DNA of 60,000 nucleotides. Origin: Gnetum montanum. Its lineage: Eukaryota; Streptophyta; Gnetopsida; Gnetales; Gnetaceae. Every line of letters begins with the position of its first letter. The first letter of the stretch is position 1. The stretch covers positions 64,001 to 124,000 of the forward strand of contig MNCI01010754.1 of the NCBI GenBank assembly GCA_015680685.1, written 5' to 3'. Under the pieces are notes generated by a model. The model was not told where the DNA came from. It saw only the letters and a program-made list of their open reading frames with translations, and searched no databases. Positions 24,507-36,598 of the stretch are shown here, piece after piece. A program made the translations under genes and the position numbers.

Positions 24507-24615
24507 GGCCTGAAACAACCTAAAACTAGCAAAGGCCCAAAACGGCCTAAAACTAGCAATGGCCTGAAATGGCCTAAAACTAGCAATGGCCCGAAACAGC
24601 CTAAAACTAGCAATG
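24507..24615 (+). repeat. E2 hairpin array 1: four 27-bp units
   Basis: Units start at 24507, 24534, 24561 and 24588, each GGCC, 6-base loop, GGCC or variant, then TAAAACTAGCAAT. The first and fourth units have stem changes (AACC, AGCC) that weaken pairing. It marks the left edge of the spacer holding the antisense gene. Confidence 0.85.
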
Positions 24616-24800
24616 TATTTTAAAGCACATGAAAGCATGAACATTTTACACAAAATGTAGCATGTAGAGAATGTAAAAGTTAACACAAAAATCAATTTCT
24701 TTTCCTAAATTCTCTTCTTTATTCAAAACTTTTACCTTTTGGATAATGTTTGCAAAAATCATTACAAAATTTCAAAATTTCAAAAAAAAACCTCATGCTA

Positions 24801-27800
24801 TTATGGGTTGTCTCTGTCTACATCATCTTCCCTATGCGTTTCTGCATCATCTCATTTTGCATCACCTTCCCCTGCATTGTTCTCTACCAACTTTTCATTC
24901 CCTCCCTCCATGGGCCCTACATCCTCATCTAGAGCCTACATCATAGGAATGAAGTAGTCAGCTAAAGCAACGCATGCAAGCTACAACAGAGCATAAGCAT
25001 TAATGCAGTAGAAAGTGACTAACCTGAGAAGGGCCTACGTCTATCTCAAAGGGTATCTGGTCTAAACTGAGCCCAAGGTGGCACCAAACCTCCTCTACTG
25101 TGATGTCCATCCAACACATATTGCTTGGTTCAGCATCCATAGCAGCTCTCTCCCTTTCAGTGGTTATCCACCTTGGTGGTCGCGGAGAAAGGGAGACGGT
25201 TAAGGTCTCTCCTGTAGGAAGGTCCACTTTCAGGCTAGGAGATTTCGTAACCTTTACCTACTCTTTGAAGTTGGCATAGGCCTTAGAAGCCTCAATGGCA
25301 TTTATGAATGCTTTATACGTAAATTCCTCTACAGTAGCGTCCCTGTACAATTTACGGTGGGTGGCATCTTCTAGTTTATACATGTGTTTATGGTTTTTCT
25401 AGGACTGCCCCCATTCGTAAACCTTGGTGTTGAAATCTCTTAATTCCTGAAACTTTTGGGAGAAAAATTCCATTTTCATCTATTGTTCTATTATCTCGTG
25501 GGTGGCTTCAATGTTCTAACATGTAACTATCCAAAACTTGGCATAATCTATCATAGCCGTGTGCCAGTCCTCATTATTAGTGTCATGGGCTATGGGGAAC
25601 TCGTTCCTTGACTTGAGATCCTCCACCTCGACACTCAGGTCAGCCTCCCTTTGCTCAGCATTTTGGACTCATTTCCATAGGTTCTCGTTGATGTGCTTAT
25701 ACTCCCACAAGGAGCATGCTAAGTGCAAAGTGCATTTTTAAGCCTCATCGTATGCGTGAAGAGATACCTCAGTCACATCAGGAGGAAATGTAGGCACAAC
25801 ATCGACTTTCAAAGGCCATGTTGTATTCCACTTAAGCCTAGAGGCTACCATGACACAAAGAGCATAGCAATCACATTATCATAGCAAGATTAGCAAAATT
25901 AAGAAACTCTAGCATAGCAACATGAGAGCACCTAGCAATGCTACTTACCCACGTTAGGGTTTGCTTACTGAAGGTGGCTGATCATGTATTTGACGATTCC
26001 CTACATAAACATAAACTTATCATGGATCTTAGCCCATGATTCTGCACGAGTTAGAGGGGGTCCTGCAACATCAACAGTGGTTCCTATTACATAACTAAAC
26101 ATATCAACAATGGTCAAAATGGGCTTTGACAAGGCATATGTATTTTTGAACTTACCAGTGTCCGATTACAGTCTCCCTTCCTGTCGATGCAAAATGAGGG
26201 TGACAACCTTGGTAGAAGTCCCTACCAAGCCTATGCAGACCTCTTCTTCATATGCTAGTACCTTTCCTTTTAGGATACCAACATCTCTTTTATTCAAGGA
26301 AGGTTCCTCTTCGTTAGTAGGAAGACTCTCCCTAATAACAAGAGCCCCTGCCTTAGCGACAGAAGCTCCCTTCCTTGTGACTGGGGCCTGTTCTTCCGAG
26401 ACTAGGGCCTCTGTGTCTTTATTCGCCACCCTCGTCTTAGGGGCTGACACCTCTTCATCGCCTTCTTCTTCTTCTTCTTCTTCTTCTTCCTTTGCTAGTT
26501 AAGAAACATGTTTGCATTAGTCCAAAACAAGTTAGCATAAAATAGATGCTACGCTACATTGTCTAGCATAGCATAACATGGCAAACAATAACAAGGTAGG
26601 CATTAAAAAGAAGTGTTTACCAATGGGGGGTTTCTTCCTTTGCAATTTAAGTCGTAGTTTCTGCCCCTCCTCTTCCTCCATGTGAAGGGTTTCCTTAGCT
26701 AGAGGAGGCCTCTTCTACTACAAATTTTTGGGCATAGTATAGGCTATGAGACATTTCCCCTGTGACACACTACCAACTACAGCAGGGGTGTCTCCCCTAC
26801 GCTGTGTAGGCCATGAAAGTTACGGGCCACACGATCTTTAGTCATCACAAAGAATGATTTCCCAATTATTTCTAGGGTATCTTGGGCTCGGGTGGTCTAG
26901 AGGGTTTGGTGAATCCATGGTCTAGAAATCTGGTCACGATTCCACATGACCCAGGCTCCATTCTCGTGAACCACTAGAAACTCTGTGAAATGCTTCAGAC
27001 AGGCTATGTAGAAGGTGTGATGTATATTGGAATGGGACTCTGATTTCTTATGGAGTCCCAAGATTTTGGTCTGCAAGCCTTTACATAGAAACCTAGCCCA
27101 GTTGTAATGGGCCCCCTCTTCCATGACCTCATGCATTATCCAAACCTGCTCAATCCCTAGGACCTTTCCTTGGGTAAGCAACTAGTGGAATGCATGAGCG
27201 TAGAAGATAGGGTAAATCTCCTTGGTGGGTCCTTCTTTGAGATTCTCCATTGTGAGCTCCTTTCGCTCCTTGGAAATCCCCAATCACTCCTGAATGTCCA
27301 TCTTTTGAAGGGTCATCTCCTTGTTTCCCTTTGACCCTATGAGGATGCCATCGGCAGGGACACCGAACAGGTCCACAAACAATTGGTCATTGATGTCAAT
27401 GACCACCTATACACCCTGTGTGTGTGTACATAAGCGGCTCATCTTTTCAAAAAAAGAGTTGACCAGGGAGAGCATCTCGACAGTGGGAACACTCAGATTT
27501 GGGGCCAGGAATATATCCATAAGCCCAGCCTTTTGAATATTCTAGACCAAGGTGTCCAAAGCCACACCATTTATCCAGCATTGGATTGCATCTACTTCTC
27601 CATACTTGAAGTATATGTTTTCCCCCTATGTCTCGGTAGTTACCACCATTACCTCCTAGGGTTTCTTTGCCCCTATAATAGTTTTTGTAAAAACCTTTAG
27701 CATAAAAACGTAGAAAATCCAAAGATTACGAAGACACTTAAGCATGCAGCACTTACTTCTTGGCCTACTGGGTCTGTACGGTAATGGGAATAGTAGGAGG

Positions 27801-29235
27801 CTAACTAGAACTTGTTCAACCATGATCGGTTCGAAGGGTTGTGCCCACCCCTCATCTAGCCAACCAGACCCCTTGAACAGATCATAGGGAATGGGGAATA
27901 GGTATGAGTAGGTGCGGTATTCACCCCCACATTGATTGATCAGACCTGCACACAGGTTCTCAGTAGAAGAGAACTCATGTAAGGCTATCTGTGATATAGT
28001 TAGCAGACCCAGTCGGTCGTGAACCCCTTCCTTATTGATGTAGAACCTAGTAACAAAAACATACCATTAGCATTTGGCTAACATGGCAAGTGTTGCACAA
28101 TATAGTGGAACAAGGTTGCAAAACTCACTCACTAGCATAGTAGAAAGTTCCTAGTGGGTTTTGGAAGCATGTTGCCATTTGACATGCAACAAACAATGTG
28201 TTGTAACGATGGTAGTAGCTGTACTTAGGCATATCCTAGATCCAAGCCAAATGCCTTAACCTTGTGGGACGTTGACTAGATCCTTCTCCCTACGTACTCA
28301 TGATTGTCCCATCCGTCAGAAACCTCAGGATGCCTTGGCTTGCCCTAGGCAATATGACTTCGGTTATGATGGTTTCCTTCTCCTCCTCTAAGTATGGCCA
28401 AACGATCACACTAAAGTGGTCAAGGAGGTATTGCACGAACTTCTATGCCCCTTTCTTGAACCAGAATCCCCACTCCCCCATACGTATCTGGGGAGGAGGA
28501 ACATTGGCCATAAGTTTGCTTGCATGACACAGGACCTTTGCAATTTCTAAGACAATCAGAGTCGAACTTAGCCCCATCCTGTGCAATACAACAAGCAAGT
28601 GTTAGCATCATGTCTAGGTGCAATGCACACACAACATAGCAACACCTAGTAGTTCATGCATATAGCATAGCATAACCCTCTTCCCGCATATAGTGTAGCA
28701 AAAACATGAAATCGCTAGCATAGCAAGAAAAGCCTAGTGTAGCAACAGAGCAATTAACCCTAATAGGGTGATTAACAATATGCCTTGATAGAACATGTTT
28801 CGCACTATCACATCATGCATGGCCCAACCCTCCTCAGGGTCCTACGTCACACCATTCAAAGGCCAAGTAGCTTAAACTATCCACACCCCCGTGGTTATGA
28901 CAATTATAGCAGCAGAGGTTTAAGTGACCTTGCATAAAACGATGGTGTAGCATTTATGTATCTGCCACCACTGAAATGGTAACAGCGACGATGTAAAGGT
29001 AGAAACAATGCGATGATAGAAAACACAGATGGCTAAGGCTTAGATACAAAATGAAAGCAGAAAACAAAACAATGATAACATAATCACAAAAAAGCAGGGG
29101 GAGCATAGTAGCCTACCGAGTCAACGACATGTCCTCCTATGCCGCGACATGCGCTTGTGTCATGCACCCTAACATTTTCTTCATCTCCTCAACCTTTGCA
29201 AGTGCCAAATTCATGTGTTTCTTCTTTGGAGCCAT
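24801..29235 (-). pseudogene. Antisense multi-exon gene inside E2, decayed, family unknown
   Basis: A minus-strand ATG at 29235 (MAPKKKHMNLALAKVEEMKK) and a TAA at 24801-24803 bound a gene of about eight exons. Introns with GT-AG borders: donor at 29116; 28047-28128 (GTGAGT); 27695-27756 (GTAAGT); 26495-26620; 26063-26155 (GTAAGT); 25845-25978 (GTAAGC); 24936-25023. Exon 28046-27757 is free of stops in its frame. Conserved-looking phrases: FVQYLLDHFSVIVWPYLEE, SYYHRYNTLFVACQMATCF, YSYLFPIPYDLFKGSGW, NDQLFVDLFGVPADG and YNWARFLCKGL. Exon 26494-26156 has a run of nine Glu (CTT microsatellite); exon 25844-25024 is coiled-coil-like. Stops are mostly TAG. Overall shape weakly recalls the plant 'putative transposon protein' families, but I do not recognise it. 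The phase at the intron ending 27695 is uncertain. Confidence 0.6.
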
Positions 29236-29385
29236 TGTCTTGCCTATAGAATTTTCTTTGTCATGATGCTAGAAACCATGTTACTCGTTGTTAGCACAAT
29301 CGCTTTGCGCTTCGGAATCGCTTTGTGCTCCAAATATGGGCTCTACGGTCTTATAGTGAGAATGAAAAGCTTACCAGGGTCTAAT

Positions 29386-29450
29386 CCCTATTTATGGTTG
29401 TAATGGTAGAAAAGGGAAACTTGCCAGTCTCTCTCTCTATTTAATGCAGA
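29386..29450 (-). promoter_or_regulatory. Possible TATA boxes for the antisense gene
   Basis: On the minus strand CATTAAATAGAGAGAGAG (about 29434-29451) and CATAAATAGGG (about 29386-29396) lie 150-215 bases upstream of the ATG at 29235, a usual TATA-to-start distance. No other support. Confidence 0.35.
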
Positions 29451-29568
29451 GTGCACTGTACAACATAGCATGTTGACCACGACATCATAGCACTATTGGC
29501 ATTAAAAACTTGACACGCTCCAAGCTAACTTCTTACTTTCCCAAGAAACAAAAAAATATATATATTTG

Positions 29569-29740
29569 ATTATACTAGTCCAGAAATACCTTAAACTAAC
29601 AATCGTAGCTTAGTGGTGCTTTTTGCGGTCCGAAAGGACCTTAAACTAGCAATCCTAGCATAGTAGAAACTTTAATGGTCCGAGAAGACCTTAAACTAGC
29701 AAGTTTCAATCTGTTATACGTTCACAATCTGCAATGTCGA
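29569..29740 (+). repeat. E2 hairpin array 2
   Basis: Clean units: GGTCC-GAAA-GGACC then TTAAACTAGC (29627-29650) and GGTC-CGAGAA-GACC then TTAAACTAGC (29677-29700). A weaker unit ends at 29600 and another lies near 29738. It lies between the antisense gene and RT. Confidence 0.75.
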
Positions 29741-30018
29741 TAAACTAACAATCCCATGTTTTCACATTGGTAGTTCTGCATTTCTTAAGTAGTTTCATGT
29801 TCTCACATTGATAGTTTTACATTTTTCCTTTTAGCAGCTCTGCATATCCATGCCATAGTGGTGCACCATGACTTTACACCATGCAAAATTTTAATCTTTA
29901 CATCATACTTTGCTAGTTACATCTCGTCATTGCTTTGCAAACTTTTGTTATACACGATTAGTATCAATAGGTGCCCCTTAACTAGGTTTTCATCTCATTT
30001 TGATAGGTTAAGCAAAAA

Positions 30019-31682
30019 ATGGAAATCCATCACGACCTCTCCACGCCTTTAGCTTTAGCATGTCCACATGGAAAGCTTGTGAGACAATTGAACCTTAACC
30101 TAATCGACTAGGGGTTAGCTATAGCTAGCACCATAGCGTCTTTAAAAACATCCCCAGACTAGCCTAAACATCTGGTCTGAACTCTAAATTTAGAGGTTGG
30201 GGATGTGACTGAGGACCCTCTTATCAAGATGCCTGTGACCATGCCCAAGGGGGAAGTAAGAACCCTAAAACTTAGGTCCCTCCTAGATGCGCAGACGCAT
30301 AAAAATGTAGCCAATATTCTACAAGACAACATCAAAGTCTTCGCATGGTCATACAATGAGATGTCAGGTTTAGATCCGAGCCTAATACAACACAATATCA
30401 TCCTAGACCCATGCATGAAGGCAGTAAAAAAAAGGCTTGTAAGATCAAACCAGAAATTGCACTAGCCATGAGAGATGAAATCACCAAGCTATACCAAGCT
30501 AGTTTCATCTGTGCAGTCGATTATTCAGAATGGGTGTCTAACATCATTGTGGTTTTCAAGAAAATGGGAGGAATATGAATCTGTATAGACTTATGGGATC
30601 TAAACAAAGTAATGATCAAGGATGATTTCCCACTTCCAAGAATCAATCAACTCATCGACACTACAGCCGGCCATGCCCTACTATCCATCATGGATGGCTT
30701 CTTTGGCTACAACCAAATTTGCATAAACCTGGATAATCAGCTAACAAAAATATTCATGACCCCATGGGGTACCTTCTGTTACACCATGATGCCTTTTGGG
30801 CTTAAGAATGTCGGGGCAACCTACCAATGAGCCATGACTTATGTCTTCAGCGACTACATCCTAGAAATGTTAAATGACTACGCGGATGATATAGTAGTCA
30901 AGTCCAAGGAGGCAACTAATCACCCACATGATCTAGGGGTAGTCCTCAAGTGTTTTCAAATGCAAGACCTGCACCTCAACCCTAAGAAGTATGTCTTCAG
31001 GGTAAGAACCATACGCATGTTAGGTTTCATAGTATTAGAGGCCAGAATATGGGTGGACACTGAAAAAGTCAAGGCCATCGTCAACCTGGCACCACCTACA
31101 AACCTCAAAGAGGTACATGGCTTGCAAGGTAGAGTACAATTCATCCGAAGGTTTATAAAAAAGTTGATTGACAGGTTACACCCCATGCAACATCTTCTAA
31201 AGAAAGGGGTTAACTTTGAATGGACAACCCAATGTCAACAAGCCTTTGATGACTTGAAGGAAGAGCTCTTGCACCTTCCAACTATGCACCTACTACAAAG
31301 GGATGAGCCTTTCTTCATATACCTTGCCACCTTTGACACATCTATCATAACACTACTATGTCAGAAACGAGATGACAGATTTGAGATACCTGTGTATTAT
31401 TTGAGTCATGCATTAATAGCCTACAAGGTGAAATACAGCTAAGTAGAGAGGAATTTCCTTGCCTTACTGTTTGCGTTAAAAAAGTGGAGGTACTATCTAT
31501 TTCGTAGTGTAGTTAGTATCATTTGCAAAAGCAACATGCTCTGTGCTATTACTAACAACCTGTATGAAAGTAGCAGGATAGCCCGATCGAAAGCAATAAC
31601 TGCAGAGTTCGACCTACACTATGTAAGCCAGTCATCGACTAAGGGTCAAGCCATAGCAACGCAACTTATGACCTCACCCATT
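30019..31682 (+). pseudogene. pol: E2 reverse transcriptase and RNase H
   Basis: Copies element RNA into DNA and removes the RNA strand. An ATG at 30019 opens the frame; a slip in a run of eight A near 30430 shifts it. RT blocks: GWSYNEMSG-type start (read FAWSYNEMSGLDPSL), DDFPLPRINQLID, IMDGFFGYNQI, TPWGTFCYTMMPFGLKNVGATYQ across about 30760-30830, and the catalytic YADD at 30879-30890, intact. Connection: LGFIV, RRFIKKLIDRL. The Ty3-type RNase H follows: FIYLATFD, VYYLSHAL, YSQVERNFLALLFALKKWRYY read across one TAA at 31440. E4 interrupts at 31683 in the linker to the second RNase H. Confidence 0.88.
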
Positions 31683-33218
31683 TGAAACACCATGAAATTT
31701 CAGCTTAGAAACTTTGAAACAAGAATGACTCAAGACATTTTTGGCATTCATGAGGCAAAACTTAACTAAGGCATGGAACTTAAGCTAGCTTGTTCAAGCC
31801 ATCTTGCTCATGCTGTCAAGCTAGCTTGCCCTCAACATGACCAACCCTAATAGCTTCCAAATTAGGTCAAAATAGTCCTAATTTGAATGAGCAAGGCCCC
31901 CTTGGGGCCCATTGATGGCTACCCCAAGTTTGAGCATCCAAAATCCAAGATCTCAAGTCAAGATCACACAAATCTTGCTACTCACGCTGAGGTAACACCC
32001 AGGTCACTCTGGTAGCATGATTCCAGCATGAGTAACACAAAATAGCTTCAAAATAGTGTCAAAATGGCTAGATAGCATGAGCCCAACATGAGCTGCCAAG
32101 AGTGGCTCAAATACAAGCAAAGATAGGCTCAAATTAAACATACAGTACATCCTCAAGGCTAGGTAGTAGTTACACTTCAAAAACAAATATTAAAGGTGGA
32201 ATTTGGACACAAAACACATCATTTTTGGTCATGCACATTGAGGTCACACTGGCAGCGTGAGCCCAGCATTAACATTGATCACGACCAAGCAAAAGCACTT
32301 TAGACACATCCTGAGGGCATGCCAGAACAAGGTCAATGCATGCTAGTGACCTTGATGAAGCAAAACATTTCCATTAGTAGCCAGGTCACATATTCAAAAA
32401 TTTCAAGTGAGCCGGAGGCAAATGCTCTTGTTGTACATTATCAACCATTGTAAATTTTTCACATTTTTGAGCTGGTCAAGCTCTTATGCTACAAATTGTA
32501 CATGGGTGTAAGCTAGCTTGAGCAAGCTAAAATAGTGTGTAAGATACAGTGTATCCAGTCTAGAATGTAGTCTGCCTATGTAAACCTATCACGCGATCCA
32601 TTTTTTGCTAATCTCATAGCCATTGACCTCATTCACAAATCCTACTCCCAAGCCTATAAAAATGTATAAATACCCTATTCATTGACATAAATAGGGTTGG
32701 AAATTTTGCAAAAAGAGCATTGATTGGCAACCTTGGATGCTCAAGCGCATGTGATTCCTAGCACTTGAGCATCTGCAAATGCTTCATCCTTCATCCCAGG
32801 GCTTGATGCTTGACCTGCCATCTGCACATGCAGCTGCATTTTAACTAGTGCACTTTATTCTCTAAATCAATACAATATAGTGTTTTCCTTCCATTACATT
32901 GTTTACATTATTCTAGTTTATTGCATTGTTTACATTATTCTGATTCATTATTTTACATTTGCATCATTCTGATCCATTCTTACGTTACATCTATGCTTCG
33001 TTTACATATTTGTATTACTTTTGTTACGATAACCCCAGTGCAAGCCATATCCTACGCTCGAGGAAGTCCTTGGTTGATTTGCATGCATACCATCTAAGGC
33101 ACGCTACCTTCATTTTTCCAGCTTGTCCTCACATGAAGATAGGGTCATCTATATCCCTCCAGAGATCTTTCAGTGTTCATTTTCCTCCAGCCTTATGCCG
33201 ATGATTTTAGACAATACA
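31683..33218 (+). repeat. E4 5' LTR
   Basis: 1536 bases; pairs with 39090-40984 but lacks about 360 bases near 32070 that the 3' LTR has at about 39455-39815, equal to two of its roughly 180-200-base sub-repeats. TATA-like GTATAAATAC at 32664-32673. Confidence 0.9.
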
Positions 33219-33225
33219 AAAATTG

Positions 33226-33240
33226 ATGCTAGAAGGAGTG
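33226..33240 (+). promoter_or_regulatory. E4 candidate primer-binding site
   Basis: ATGCTAGAAGGAGTG, about 8 bases after the LTR, same core as in E2 and E3. Confidence 0.5.
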
Positions 33241-33768
33241 CCACCTTGTTTTCTATCTTGATAAAACATTGATTTTGTTACCTTTCATGCATGGTGCAGA
33301 TCAGGTGTAGAACATAAGCTTAGCTTATTTCAACCATACCAATCTATTCACGATTGAATTAAATCCTTGCAAAAATTTTTATGTTGCTGCCAACGCAGTT
33401 AATTCTGTAACAGTTGCTGAAAATATTAAGTACAATGTGCACACATTGTGAAAATCCAACACAGCGTACACACACTAGAAAGCTCAACACTACAAAAATC
33501 CAAAACAACATACCCTACGAAACCCAACATAGTGTACACACACTGTGCATGCATGTCACTTACACACGCTGCGCCACATTGCACTTACGTTGCACGTATG
33601 CTGTATTTGCATACATTGCACACAAACTAGCATATGCATGTTTAGGTTGCACTCACACTAACATTCGTACCCAGCTTGCTCAAGCTAAACTTGCATATGG
33701 CCAGCTTACTCAAGCTCAGCTTGCATACACTGCTTACACACATTCAGCTAGTCAAGCCAGTTACACAC
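33241..33768 (+). other. E4 leader with low-complexity repeats
   Basis: Short recurring words (CACACACTG, CTTGCATA, TCAAGCT) give local repetition at 33430-33760, in the same position as the minisatellites of E3. No gene. Confidence 0.6.
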
Positions 33769-36598
33769 ATGGAATCTTCTCAGATCAAAGAAGCATTGCC
33801 CATTTCTGACCTTAATACCAAAATTTGAAATCCTGTGACTGCAACTGAACCTATAGTTGCTGTTGGAGAGATAAACCCTCAAGGGCCAACTTGCTGGTCA
33901 CTTAGGTTACAAGGCAAATACCCCACTTATACAATTCTAACTCCAAAATAGTACAACTTCATCTACGTAAAGATCCAAGCTAATTTTCTCATTGATCGCA
34001 CAAAAATGGAAGCAAACTGGCATTATGAACTCATCTATAAGGGAGGCCATAACTTCATCCCTTAAGAATATGACATGATTCCCCTCTCTGAATCCCACCA
34101 TGAACTCATATCCTAGCTCCTCATTGCAAGGAATCAAACCTTACAGAAACCCACCATAGAGCCTCAAAACAGAGATGAGAAAGATGATTTTGTAGCTCAA
34201 TCTGAACATGGGGATTCATACCACACACTCAATCCTCATACTTACGCAAACCCGTTATTCCACCCTTTCATGGGAGAGGCCATGCCTCTTCATGCATTTA
34301 CAAGCACTCAAGTACTTGTTTCTCAATAGGAAGCACCCACCCCCATTCTTGTTTTCCCTACAACCAACACCCCATTCACTATGCCCATGCCTGTTATTCC
34401 TACGGTTACCACTTTATCCTCCCTCTCACAAGGACAATCCCCAAATAATTGGGATGCCATCCATGATACCCACCTCTACATCCACCCATCACATACCACG
34501 AGTGCAAATCCAAGGAACACCCTCGCTACTTCAACTCAACAAGTTTAGGGTGTTTTCTCACAACTTGTAACTGGGGAGTGGCCCACACCTGTCATTCAAC
34601 AACATCAACCTACTCACTATAGCATACCACTTGTTGCAATCCCATCTATGAATGTCTCTCAGATACAACCACCAACAACCCTATAGTTATCTTTCCCACA
34701 AATCACACAACAATCTAACTATCACCACATGCAATCTAACTAACTAGCCAGTCCACCTAGTGCTCAAGAATGGGTAGATGCTAGGAAAATGATGCAAGCA
34801 CTAACCGATGAAGTAAAGTGCCTTAAAATCACAAACACTGAAGAAGTCAAGGTGTTGGACTTCTATCAATATGATCCAATTAGCTCTTCAGTGCCACCAT
34901 TAACTTTACCAAAAGGAATTTCATTGCTGCAACTAACCAAGTATAATGGAGAGGGAGATCCAAATGCTCACCTAGTGACATTCCGATTAGAGTGTCTCTT
35001 ACTTCAAGCATGGCTTCATGCAATCCTGCATGTGTTCACCATGTCCTTAACTGGAAAAGCCTTAGACTAGTACCAAGCCCTACCGCGTAACTCCATATCC
35101 TCTTTAGAGGATTTTTTACATCAATTCATTACCTGTTTTAGGTATAGCATGAAGCCTGAAGCCATGCTAGATAGTCTAATCCAAATAAAAGAAGAGCCAT
35201 TAGAGCTCGTACAAAAATTCATCCAAAGGTGGAGCGTAGCCCTGAATGAACTCCACGAGCCCATACCTGAGACATACTTGCTCACCATTTTTAAAGCCAT
35301 GGTGAATGACTTCGTTATGTCAAAACTCTATTATTTGAGTGCTTGTAATTTGAGTCAAGCATTCACACAAGTCAAGAGCATAGAGGAGGCAGTGCAATCA
35401 AGCAATGACCCAACTTATGTGGCCTACAAAAACCAACATACTCACAAGAAAAACACAATCGAGGAAATGGTGGCCATGATCACAAAAGTAAAGAACTAGG
35501 GCCCAATAGCTAAGCAACCTAAAGCCCCAACTAACAAAGCTACCAAATTTGATGCCAACTCACCTACATTGATAGGGGCCACCCCAAGGCCCAACTTTCA
35601 ATGCAAGGACCACTCAAAGTACACGCCATTATCGATGCAACCCTCTCAACTATTGGAGCAACTTTTGAAAGCTAGGAAAATCCAACACAAGCATGTATCG
35701 GAGATTACCTACCAAAAACATGATAGGTACTACGAATTAATAAGGAACCCCACCTCAGTAGTACCAAATGAGCCCCCAGTCCCAAAACATTTTAAACTAG
35801 ACCAATACTACCATTACTATGAAATGGCTGGTCACAGTATAGACAACTATCATGCTTTGCAAGATGACCTATAGAGAATGATACAACAAGGCCAATTGGT
35901 AATCGACATGGCAAGTCAATCCAACACAAACGATGCCTACTATGTCATAAACTCAATTAGCATAGGTGGCAAGCCCAAACTTGTGCAACAACCTTTCATG
36001 ATCTGTGTGCCTCCTAATCAAGCAAAGGTCCCCTCAAGTTCCACAAGCAAGAGGCCTCCCTTTGTGGTCAAGGTTCCACTACAATCGTCTACTAAGACGT
36101 TAAACTAGCATGACATGGCAACAAAAACCACTAAAAAACCATTTTTCATAAGGGTGCCACAACGTGGTGGCCCCTCACCTACCCGAAGTCCAACAGTAGG
36201 AAACATCTCAATCCCTCCCCCTTCAACGGTTGACCCCAATAGCAACCTGGGTAGGTCCACCAAATGGAAACGCAAGAGGACAAACTAGCACCTTGCAACC
36301 CCCACTATTGAAGCAAAATCCATAACAAGAAAATAATAACTAAACACTGGGGCCCCTACCCAAAAGAAAATCAAGCCTCAGTTCCTCTCCCAAGAGGTCT
36401 GTCTCTCAAGATTTACAGAGGAAGTCAAAGCCAACAGAATGGCTAATGACAAGGACTTCGTAGCTACACTAACCCAGGTAAAGCAAATTCTCAAGCAAAA
36501 GAACACAACATTTAGCTTATACGACCTAGTTAGGACCTCCTTGCAAATGAGGCATCCATTTGTGCAACAAGGTTTCCTTCCACCCCACAAGAATTGGG
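33769..36598 (+). pseudogene. gag: E4 gag
   Basis: The ATG at 33769 (MESSQIKEALPI) is in frame with all later blocks to 36108, so about 780 codons survive without net frameshift; roughly a dozen stops interrupt it, most of them TAG. Blocks: QAQEWVDARKMM-type helix read as AQEWVDARKMMQAL, VKVLDFYQYDPISSSVP, KYNGEGDPNAHLVTFRLE, KFIQRWSVALNELHEP, NDFVMSKLYYLSA, LSQAFTQVKSIEEA (34770-35400). A knuckle-like YYHYYEMAGHSIDNYHALQD follows (about 35805-35865) with no Cys left. A Pro-rich tail (RPPFVVKVP) leads to the protease linker. Comparison with E3 at four in-core TAGs shows two were Trp and two were Gln. Confidence 0.85.

Noticed and set aside
27447-27722. Stop-free Cys/His-containing frame in the antisense gene
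   Set aside because: An overlapping frame of the same strand reads more like a folded protein (GLMDIFLAPNLSVP, NDQLFVDLFGVP) and continues downstream. The Cys/His pattern was judged accidental, though intron phase would allow it.
33414-33809. 131-codon plus-strand open frame rich in Thr, His, Ala, Leu
   Set aside because: Low-complexity product of repeated leader words; a different frame holds the E4 gag start at 33769.
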